DNA of 64,000 nt from Collinsella sp. (GTDB lineage: Bacteria > Actinomycetota > Coriobacteriia > Coriobacteriales > Coriobacteriaceae), in assembly GCA_019419555.1 (NCBI GenBank), contig DXZR01000008.1, positions 8,794 through 72,793 on the forward strand, read 5' to 3'. The notes beneath the pieces were generated by a model. The model was not told the origin of the DNA and searched no databases. It saw nothing but the letters and a program-made list of their open reading frames with translations. A program made the position numbers and the translations under genes. Shown piece after piece: positions 17,678-26,996 of the stretch; within the stretch, counting starts at the first letter, position 1; every line of letters begins with the position of its first letter.

Positions 17678-18349
17678 GTGAGCCGTTCTGCCCGTATTGG
17701 ATTGATTGTCTTGGCGCTTGCGATCGCTGTGGTTGGCGCGGGCGCTGTCGGTATGGCATTTCTACCTGCTGCGGTGACGGAGCCGGTGGTCAAGCCTGTG
17801 ACTCAATCTGTCGAACTTCTGACCGGCGACGACAAGCCCGAGACCATTACCGTTGATTTTGATGAGCAGCCGGCTGTGCTGGGTATTAGTAATTATCCGC
17901 GTATTCAGCTTGGGGCCATGCGCTATACCACGGATACAAGCCTGATCGATAGGGCGTCCGAGCTACTCAAGGGCAAAACATTTAAGCGTTGGTACGGATA
18001 TGCGTCCTATCGGGCAAAAGCGAACGACATGGTTGGCGGATGCCACTCGTCCATCGAGCTGGACACTGCAAACGGCGCAAAGTTATGTGATGTCTCGTAC
18101 GATCCGGGCTACGAGGGCAATGAGGGTCCGGGCATCTACATCATGGACGGCGATGTCGCCTATGTCATGGAGGGCGACCAGAGCGAGCTCAACGATTTTA
18201 TGGGTCAGTGTATCCAAGATGCCTATAAACAGACCTGCTTGCCTGACCCGCAGACTGCACGCGATAGTGGGTCTGCCCGTACATGGCTGTTCGAGGATGA
18301 GATGCCCTGGACCGTCGAATCGGGAAGTACGGGTTCGGCGAAGGAGTAG
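17678..18349 (+). CDS. Membrane-anchored protein of unknown function
   Basis: A 223-residue protein, not recognised. It starts at GTG 17678 (product MSRSARIGLIVLALAIA) after a weak GGGGTG site; the earlier GTG at 17639 falls on the promoter. Residues about 6-30 form a signal anchor. The outer domain has paired cysteines (GGCHSSIE, KLCDVSYD, MGQCIQDAY, TCLPD). It includes KRWYGYASYRAKANDMV and PGIYIMDGDVAYVMEGDQSELNDF, cut here into two pieces. No enzyme motif is seen. It shares size and layout, but no clear sequence, with the divergent gene at 16775-17443. Confidence 0.65.
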   Translation: MSRSARIGLIVLALAIAVVGAGAVGMAFLPAAVTEPVVKPVTQSVELLTGDDKPETITVDFDEQPAVLGISNYPRIQLGAMRYTTDTSLIDRASELLKGKTFKRWYGYASYRAKANDMVGGCHSSIELDTANGAKLCDVSYDPGYEGNEGPGIYIMDGDVAYVMEGDQSELNDFMGQCIQDAYKQTCLPDPQTARDSGSARTWLFEDEMPWTVESGSTGSAKE

Positions 18350-18357
18350 AGACCGCG

Positions 18358-18392
18358 ACCACCACAAAGGTGCCTGTCCTCTTTGTGGTGGT
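18358..18392. repeat. Dispersed palindrome ACCACCACAAAGG, copy 3
   Basis: Arms at 18358-18370 and 18380-18392 with the loop TGCCTGTCC; one G-T pair in the stem. It lies ten bases downstream of the stop of the 17678 gene and has the same orientation as copy 2. Confidence 0.85.
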
Positions 18393-18401
18393 TTTCGGTC
18401 T

Positions 18402-18458
18402 GTCTCGATCTGTAACATCTAGGATCAAAAATGGCTGCTAGATGTTACAGATCGAGAC
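18402..18458. repeat. 20-bp-arm perfect palindrome before clpB
   Basis: Arms 18402-18421 and 18439-18458 are exact inverted copies (GTCTCGATCTGTAACATCTA) with a 17-base loop. It directly follows the third ACCACCACAAAGG palindrome. No T-run follows. Confidence 0.85.
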
Positions 18459-18519
18459 GGTAGCGCGCCTGGGCAGCGGCGGGCTGACATCTCAGTACCC
18501 TATCCGTAATTCACTCAGA

Positions 18520-18555
18520 AAATCTTATATATAGAGACTTAGATTTGTGTATAAG
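18520..18555 (+). promoter_or_regulatory. clpB promoter with palindrome shared with dnaK
   Basis: The 27-base block 18520-18546 begins AAATCTTATAT and ends GACTTAGATTT, identical at both ends to the block before dnaK. TATAAG at 18550-18555 is the likely -10, three bases downstream. A GCCGCCC-CGTA-GGGCGGC hairpin (about 18597-18614) lies in the leader before the ribosome site. Confidence 0.7.
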
Positions 18556-18635
18556 ATCGCGTAAAGCTGGCAACAATACTTCTCGAACAACGTGAAGCCG
18601 CCCCGTAGGGCGGCCGCCCCAAGAGAGGTGATTCC

Positions 18636-21263
<2,628 letters not shown>

Positions 21264-21306
21264 ATTATGGGGCCGGCTTTAACCGCACCTCATCGCAAAA
21301 CGCCAA

Positions 21307-21341
21307 GGGCGGCGGATCCAATCGGGTCCGCCGCCCTTTTT
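21307..21341 (+). terminator. clpB terminator
   Basis: A strong GGGCGGCGGA-based stem (21307-21336) is followed by TTTTT. Confidence 0.9.
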
Positions 21342-21393
21342 CGTGCGACAATCGATGATGTTGAGCATGAGCACATGGCAAGGAGATATGCAG

Positions 21394-21597
21394 ATGAAAG
21401 ACGAGAACAAGACGCACGCACCGGTTGCTGAGGCAGCGCCCGCCGCGCCGGTCGCACCGAAGGCTTCTCCCAAACCGGCGCCCAAGCCGCGCGACCCCTA
21501 CATCCGTGCCGAGAACGAGGACGATGACGGCTACGATCCCTACAGCGATCGCCGCCCCGAGCGCGAGCCGATGTTCGAAGCCGACCCCTGGCGCTAA
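21394..21597 (+). CDS. Small Ala/Pro-rich, acidic-tailed protein
   Basis: A 67-residue protein, not recognised. ATG 21394 lies eight bases after AAGGAG; another ATG at 21388 is too close to that site. The first half is Ala/Pro/Lys-rich (APAAPVAPKASPKPAPKP). The second half is charged (RAENEDDDGYDPYSDRRPERE) and ends EADPWR. It is probably disordered. The strong ribosome site and clean frame support a real gene. Confidence 0.6.
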   Translation: MKDENKTHAPVAEAAPAAPVAPKASPKPAPKPRDPYIRAENEDDDGYDPYSDRRPEREPMFEADPWR

Positions 21598-21622
21598 GTG
21601 CCACCCAAAAGGCCACCAATAA

Positions 21623-21686
21623 GTTGCGGTGAAATAGGGACTGTTTTGCGGTTTGACCAGCAAAAACAGCCCTATTTCACCGCAAC
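21623..21686. repeat. Large intergenic palindrome (GTTGCGGTGAAATAGGG)
   Basis: Arms 21623-21647 and 21663-21686 pair over 24 positions with one bulged A; the outer 17 bp are perfect. The remainder of the gap 21687-21849 holds a possible ORF remnant on the minus strand (21682-21828) and no other gene. Confidence 0.8.
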
Positions 21687-21849
21687 TGCGTTAGGGATTT
21701 TTCTACAGGGGGAGGGTAGTCAAAAAAGCCCCGTCCCAAATTGACTGCTCGGGGAGTCGCATTCGAGCTCGGTTGTCCTCTTAGCCACTCGATATCCTTC
21801 GGAGCAATATCGGTGATAAAACTTGCTTAAGTGTTAATCAAGCTACACA

Positions 21850-21911
21850 CAATCTTGCTCTCTAATTAATCAAGAATCGGTATAATTTTGATTAGCTAGA
21901 GAGCAAGATTG
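21850..21911 (+). promoter_or_regulatory. Promoter enclosed in a palindrome before the DUF4143-type ATPase gene
   Basis: Arms of 23 bases (21850-21872 and 21889-21911) match at 21 positions. They enclose a 16-base loop containing TATAAT (21881-21886). The right arm ends two bases before the GGAGAATC ribosome region. It could be an operator, or an RNA hairpin that hides the ribosome site. Confidence 0.7.
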
Positions 21912-21918
21912 GAGAATC

Positions 21919-23271
21919 ATGGCATTCAACGACTTGATCGCCCAGAAAATAAAGGACTTTGAACAGCAGGGGGTTCCGCAGGTCTTTGAGCGAGACCTTG
22001 ATCTAGGAAACCCACAGGAGCCAAAGCGCGACAACATCGTAAATGTGATTGTGGGGGCCCGCCGTTGTGGAAAGACGTATCGCCTGTATCAGGAGATGCG
22101 GCGGCTTCAGAGCCGGGGCGTCGAGCTTGACCGGATGCTTTACTTCAATTTTGAGGATGAGCGCTTGCGCCCGTATGAGCCATCGCTGCTGGCGGACGTG
22201 CTCGACACGTTCTATGCGCTGTATCCTGTTGCTCGAACCGAGGGCGCTTACATTTTCTTTGACGAGATCCAGGAAATTCCCGAATGGGGTGCGTTTCTGC
22301 GGCGTGTAGTCGATACGGAGAAAGCGACCGTCTATGTGACGGGATCTTCTTCTAAGATGCTGTCCTCAGAACTTAAGAGCGAGTTCAGGGGTCGTTCTCT
22401 TGTGCGAGAGCTTTTTCCGTTGAGTTTTTCGGAATACGTTCGATATAAGACGGGGAGCGTTCTCGAGCCAGATGCGACCTTTTCCCCGAGCGATGCAGCG
22501 CTGCTTCGACATCATCTGATCGGGTATCTTGAACAAGGGGGATTCATCGCGACACTTGAGCAGACGCCCACAGACGCGATTCAGCTGCTACAGGAATATG
22601 CTTCGCGAACGGTCGCTATGGACGTCGTTGAGCGTTACGACGTCAAGAACCCTCGCCTGGCATCGCTGTTCTTGACGCGGTGTATGGCATCTTCGGGACG
22701 AGAGCTGTCAGTGAACAAAGTGTACAACGAGTTCAAGAGCAGACAGATACCCGCCAGTCGTAATTCGCTCAGCGATTTACTTGAGTATTATGAGGACGCC
22801 TACCTGTTATTTTCTGTGCCGGAGTTCACGCGTTCACTGGCAAATAACACGCGGTCTGCGTCTAAGGTCTACGCTGTCGACCCTGCGATGTTTGGAGCAT
22901 TCTCTCCCGCATCAGCATTGGACCAGGGCCAGAGGCTCGAGACCGCAGTGTTCAATGCGCTAAGAAGAAAGACTCCCGCGGTGAGGACCGGCTCGGTCTG
23001 CCGCCTGCTGATCAAAGAGAAGAGCAAAAGCCATGAGGTGGACTTTGTGGCTGGGGACGCGCTTCTCATGCGGGCTTATAGCCTGATTCAGGTGAGTGCG
23101 GATATGGCACGTGAGAAAACGCGCGAGCGCGAAATTGCCGCGCTTGATGCCTCGATGGCCCAGTTCGATCTTGGCGAGTCGGCAATCGTTACCATGGATG
23201 AACAGACCGATATTTCATGCGAGCACGGTGTGGTCCACGTTGTGCCCGCATGGAAGTGGCTCCTTGCCTAA
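21919..23271 (+). CDS. ATP-binding protein, AAA+ with DUF4143-type C-terminus
   Basis: A 450-residue cytoplasmic ATPase. Walker A is GARRCGKT (46-53), Walker B IFFDEIQEIP (about 111-120), and a sensor-like stretch VYVTGSSSKML follows. GRSLVRELFPLSFSEYVRY is typical of the family. The C-terminal half (about 220-420) includes a nuclease-like segment, SKSHEVDFVAGD. Such proteins (COG1373) are common accessory genes of unclear role. Its codon use is looser and less GC-rich than its neighbours, and its promoter lies inside a palindrome, both suggesting acquisition. It stands alone, and no partner toxin or antitoxin was seen. Confidence 0.88.
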   Translation: MAFNDLIAQKIKDFEQQGVPQVFERDLDLGNPQEPKRDNIVNVIVGARRCGKTYRLYQEMRRLQSRGVELDRMLYFNFEDERLRPYEPSLLADVLDTFYALYPVARTEGAYIFFDEIQEIPEWGAFLRRVVDTEKATVYVTGSSSKMLSSELKSEFRGRSLVRELFPLSFSEYVRYKTGSVLEPDATFSPSDAALLRHHLIGYLEQGGFIATLEQTPTDAIQLLQEYASRTVAMDVVERYDVKNPRLASLFLTRCMASSGRELSVNKVYNEFKSRQIPASRNSLSDLLEYYEDAYLLFSVPEFTRSLANNTRSASKVYAVDPAMFGAFSPASALDQGQRLETAVFNALRRKTPAVRTGSVCRLLIKEKSKSHEVDFVAGDALLMRAYSLIQVSADMAREKTREREIAALDASMAQFDLGESAIVTMDEQTDISCEHGVVHVVPAWKWLLA

Positions 23272-23344
23272 TCATCTATGGACCTGTGGGGTCAGGACCT
23301 CCTGGCTCCCTCATCACGGTTGGGGAGCACCTTGCTGCGCCAGG

Positions 23345-24841
23345 CTAGTCCTGGGCTTTGATACTCGGCATCAGAATCTGGGCGAGGTAGTCGGTCTCGA
23401 GTTTGGCGGCGGCGTCGGCCTTGCCGTCTTTGCCGACCAGCACGTTCTTGATCTGGCTATAGGTATAGCGGTTGCCGGTCGTAAGCTCGACAAGCTCAAT
23501 GGCCGTGTCCATGGGGTAGGTTGACACGGGGTTCTGCGTCTGTCCGTTGATGGTCTGGGGCACCACGTACGGATAGACGGGGCCGCTGGCGTAGACGGTA
23601 TAACCGTTGCCTAGATTGGCCGCGCCCAAAACCGTATCGCCTTCATCGGGCGTAAAGCTCTCGCCCTCGCGCACCGCGACGAGCGTCACGAGCGGCGTAT
23701 TGGCGTCGTCGCCCAGATAGATGCATAGCGTGCTTCCGTTTTGCCAAGTTGCGACCTTGCCGTACCACTCGACGGGAATATCGAGCTGGTAGAGGTCGGT
23801 TGCCTTGTGGCGAGCGTCAGCATCACGGGACGCCTGTGCCTTTTGCGCGCTCACGGCATTGACGGCGGCGTCGCGCCGCGCGGTTGCTGCCTGCTGGAGC
23901 ACTTTGGCAGCCGCGGCGGAGCTCGCACCGCCCTCCTCGGCATACTTGGCGGCGGCATCGATCTGGTCGTCAGTCACCGTGTCGGCCGAAGGCACCTTGA
24001 GCTTAAAGGTGGCCTGGGCACTTAAATCCTGTCCATCGCTCTTAACGGTGACCTGCGTCTTGGTGGTCGGGACGGTATAGATGGTGCCGTCGGCCGCGAT
24101 GGGGGAGGCAGCGATGGAGAGCGTGTAATCGCCGGGCAGCAGTTTGATGCCGCGGCCGTGCTCGTCAACGTAGAGCGTTTCGCTCACGGAAGAACCGTCG
24201 GAATCTTGTCCGCTCACCTGCACGGGAATCTTGGAGCCAGTTGAGCAGTCGAGGCCCGCGGCATGCACGCCAATCTGCACCGACATCATGGTATGGGCGT
24301 TTGCGGCAAGCACGGCAGCCTGCTCTTGCTGATATCCGTTCCAGGCAGCATAGCCTGCACCGCCGGCGACGAGCGCGACGGCCACGACACCGGCGACCAT
24401 CAGATTGCGGCGCTTGGGCGACATCTTGCGATGGCGGACCTCGGCCTCGCGTGCCGAGGGAACGGACGGCAGGGGAATATCGCCCATGGCGATGGTCTCG
24501 TCCACGGCAGGAGCGGAGCCCAGGCCGGGAAGCTCGCGGGTCAGCGAATCTTCGGCCGGCAAGCTGTCGAGCAAGATGGTTTCCTCGCTCGTGTCGGATT
24601 CGGGCTGGTCATCGGCCTCGCATTCGGTGTCTTCGTGATCTGCCTCATCTTCGGCAGGCTCAACGTCGTCTGCATCCTGATCATCGGACTGCGCCTCGGC
24701 TTCCGACTCATCCTGCACATCAACGCCCGAATCGTCAAACGCAATCTCATCAAGTGAAATCCGGTCTAAGCTCTCCAAGGCCTCAGCGCAAGCTTCTGCA
24801 TCTTGGGCCGCATCCTCTTGGCCCATCGTCTCATCTTTCAT
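23345..24841 (-). CDS. Bitopic membrane protein with acidic cytoplasmic tail
   Basis: A 498-residue protein, not recognised. Residues 1-140 are strongly acidic (runs of D and E) and probably disordered. RHRKMSPKRRN then marks the inner membrane face, and one transmembrane segment follows at about 148-168 (LMVAGVVAVALVAGGAGYAAW). The outer part has a beta-like domain (about 185-285), an Ala-rich coiled coil (about 290-340) and a C-terminal domain of about 150 residues with YQLDIPVEWYGKVATWQNG. GGGGGAT precedes ATG 24841. The layout resembles sensors or phosphorylated adaptor proteins; function unknown. Confidence 0.75.
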   Translation of the reverse strand: MKDETMGQEDAAQDAEACAEALESLDRISLDEIAFDDSGVDVQDESEAEAQSDDQDADDVEPAEDEADHEDTECEADDQPESDTSEETILLDSLPAEDSLTRELPGLGSAPAVDETIAMGDIPLPSVPSAREAEVRHRKMSPKRRNLMVAGVVAVALVAGGAGYAAWNGYQQEQAAVLAANAHTMMSVQIGVHAAGLDCSTGSKIPVQVSGQDSDGSSVSETLYVDEHGRGIKLLPGDYTLSIAASPIAADGTIYTVPTTKTQVTVKSDGQDLSAQATFKLKVPSADTVTDDQIDAAAKYAEEGGASSAAAAKVLQQAATARRDAAVNAVSAQKAQASRDADARHKATDLYQLDIPVEWYGKVATWQNGSTLCIYLGDDANTPLVTLVAVREGESFTPDEGDTVLGAANLGNGYTVYASGPVYPYVVPQTINGQTQNPVSTYPMDTAIELVELTTGNRYTYSQIKNVLVGKDGKADAAAKLETDYLAQILMPSIKAQD

Positions 24842-24963
24842 ATATCCCCCAAGCTCAATATCGGGACAACACTGTACCCAAAAATGGAGCCATATAAAGC
24901 GCGTGCGAAATATAAGATCCGATTTAACTCGAGCGCATCGTTCGGCCGCATCCTCGCGGCAGC

Positions 24964-25003
24964 AAAAGGCCCCCGGAACGCGAACGAATCACATTCCGGG
25001 GGC
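24964..25003 (-). terminator. Terminator of the DUF5692 gene
   Basis: Read on the minus strand, a GCCCCCGGAA/TTCCGGGGGC stem (25003-24969) is followed by CTTTT. Confidence 0.85.
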
Positions 25004-25074
25004 TCTGCAATGCGTTGAGTTGCGCGGAGCCGGCTATGCTGCTTCGCGCCCAAGCGATGTCTGCGTCAGGCGCG

Positions 25075-26082
25075 TTACTCGGCGTGAGCGTAATCAACCT
25101 TGGCGCGGCGGGCGGTAGCCTTCTCCCAATCGCTGGTGCCCTCAAAGACATCCTGCTTGTAGGGATTGCGGCCGAGCTTCTTGGCACGGTAGGCGATGTA
25201 GATGATCGCGGCGACGTTGGCGACCAGTGCGGCGATCGAGACCGCGGTAGCGGCGCCGGGGTCGAGTGTGGAGTGGGTCACAAAGATGGACTCCTCCTGG
25301 AAGTACGGGAACACCTGGGCAAACATGCACCAAATGGCCAGCGTAAAGGCGCGGTTCTGGATCCAGCCGCCCTTGTTCCAGATAAAGGCGGCGACGGTGG
25401 GCGCCAGCAGCAGCGCAAAGCCGCAGAACCAGGAGTGGGTGGGCAGGCAGTTGTAGGTGTAGCAGAAGTTCCAGATATCGTAGGCGATAATGTAGACCCA
25501 GGTCATATCGGGCCACAGCATGTCGGTCTGATCCTCGGAGGCGTAGACGCTCCACCAACCGGTCATGCAGAAGATGTTGATGATGCCCGCGATGCCGTTG
25601 AACACGTTGTTCCAGCCGGCCAGCTGCGTGGCGCCCTCGGAGGTGACCCAGGTGGACTCGCCCAGGACAAAGAAGTGATAGGCGCTCTCGAAGTCGGACA
25701 CGACGGCGATCATGATGTTGATGGCGACGATCACAAACGGCCACGCGCGGAACCAATGCGCCTTGCCGATCTTGCCCCACTGGTACTTAATGGCAATGAA
25801 GCCCCAGCAGCCGGCGAGCGCCGCGTATACCTTGGCGTAGTGGAACCAGCTGTTCTGGTACACATGGGTGGGGTTGGTGAGCGCCCACTCGGCACCCTGC
25901 GAAACGCCCACGGCGATGGCGACGCAGTAGATGGTCATGGCCAGCGGAGCCACGCCAAAGATGATGGCCGCGCCGAGCTTGGTGTGGCGGCCGACCTCGT
26001 TGAGCACGATCAGGCCGATAAAGACCATGGCCCAGCCGGCCCAGTGGATAAGGGTGTCGCTACCCCAAACATCGAACAGCAT
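25075..26082 (-). CDS. DUF5692-family multipass membrane protein
   Basis: A 335-residue protein with about eight hydrophobic helices and many conserved tryptophans (WAGWAMVFIGLIVLNE, ACWGFI-like and GWWSVYASEDQTDMLWPDMTW stretches). The C-terminus is short and charged (EKATARRAKVDYAHAE). It resembles the DUF5692 family as I recall it; its substrate is unknown. GAAAGGAGAGCAGC precedes the ATG. It is 63 bases downstream of the TetR gene on the same strand, so it is probably co-transcribed and controlled by that regulator. Confidence 0.75.
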   Translation of the reverse strand: MLFDVWGSDTLIHWAGWAMVFIGLIVLNEVGRHTKLGAAIIFGVAPLAMTIYCVAIAVGVSQGAEWALTNPTHVYQNSWFHYAKVYAALAGCWGFIAIKYQWGKIGKAHWFRAWPFVIVAINIMIAVVSDFESAYHFFVLGESTWVTSEGATQLAGWNNVFNGIAGIINIFCMTGWWSVYASEDQTDMLWPDMTWVYIIAYDIWNFCYTYNCLPTHSWFCGFALLLAPTVAAFIWNKGGWIQNRAFTLAIWCMFAQVFPYFQEESIFVTHSTLDPGAATAVSIAALVANVAAIIYIAYRAKKLGRNPYKQDVFEGTSDWEKATARRAKVDYAHAE

Positions 26083-26145
26083 GCTGCTCTCCTTTCACAC
26101 GCCCGCGGCCCCTCTTCTGATCGCGGGCAGTTTGGCCAAATGTCG

Positions 26146-26808
26146 TCAGTTCTGGGGCTTGCGCTCCGGATACTTGGCGGTATAGCCCTCGATGTGGAGT
26201 GTCGAGGCGATGATTTCCTTGACCGTTTCGTCGGGCACATCGGGGTGCGTGCGGATATACATCAAAAGGCCCATGATGAGGGTGTAGAACGTCTCGTAGA
26301 CATGGTCGATGCGTAGCTCATGATGGGCGACAAAATCCACTACGGTGGTGTCGCAGATATACTGCGCCACGCGCTGGACCACGTTGTGCAAAAAGCCGCC
26401 GTAGAGCGCGCCGCTGCTCGAGGTAAGCGTGCTCGGCAGCTCGTGGCCGCTGGCGACCAGGCGCTTAAAGAGCGGGGCGACGGTGTCGAGCGCGCCCTCG
26501 ATATCACCGACGGTGCGGTCGGCGTTCCACCGCTCGAGTTCGGAGATAAAGCCGTCGATCGCCTCGTCCATAACAGCGGTGACGGCGGCGTCCATGTCGG
26601 CGAAGTAGTGGTAGAACAATGAACGCGTGCAGCCGGCTCGCTTGGTCACGGCCGATACCGATAGGTGGGACACGCCCAGCTCGGAGCTTACGGTGCGCAC
26701 GGCATCGAGGATCTCGCGACGGCGTTCGTCGCCCGTCAGGCGCTTTGCCGCGCTATCGGATGCGGGGACGGCATCGACCACAGAGGTACCTGCTGTGTTG
26801 TTGCCCAT
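26146..26808 (-). CDS. TetR/AcrR-family regulator
   Basis: A 220-residue repressor. After a disordered N-terminus, residues 26-75 form the TetR helix-turn-helix (RREILDAVRTVSSELGVSHLSVSAVTKRAGCTRSLFYHYF, given here by range: 29-68). The rest is the ligand domain. It is divergent from the 925-residue oxidoreductase gene and followed by the DUF5692 gene. Two 15-bp palindromes in the shared gap are the likely operators. The ligand is unknown. Confidence 0.9.
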   Translation of the reverse strand: MGNNTAGTSVVDAVPASDSAAKRLTGDERRREILDAVRTVSSELGVSHLSVSAVTKRAGCTRSLFYHYFADMDAAVTAVMDEAIDGFISELERWNADRTVGDIEGALDTVAPLFKRLVASGHELPSTLTSSSGALYGGFLHNVVQRVAQYICDTTVVDFVAHHELRIDHVYETFYTLIMGLLMYIRTHPDVPDETVKEIIASTLHIEGYTAKYPERKPQN

Positions 26809-26866
26809 GTTTTGCCGCCTTTCATCCTCTTTTGCCTGACCGTTCGCCTAACAGTCTTGAATATTG

Positions 26867-26904
26867 TTGACGGTTCGTCAATACTATTTTTGACACAATG
26901 TCAA
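26867..26904. promoter_or_regulatory. Twin 15-bp palindromes, probable TetR operators
   Basis: TTGACGGTTCGTCAA (26867-26881) and TTGACACAATGTCAA (26890-26904) share TTGAC/GTCAA arms and are centred 23 bases apart. They lie in an AT-rich gap between the divergent TetR and oxidoreductase genes. TACTAT at 26882-26887 may be the plus-strand -10. The layout fits two repressor dimers controlling both directions. Confidence 0.75.
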
Positions 26905-26996
26905 CAATGGCGGGTGAACGGCATGGGGCATGCCCGGCCTGCAAAAAAAGAGGGGCGCTGCGGCTTCGTCGGGCTGTGGCAAGAGAAGGGACAACC

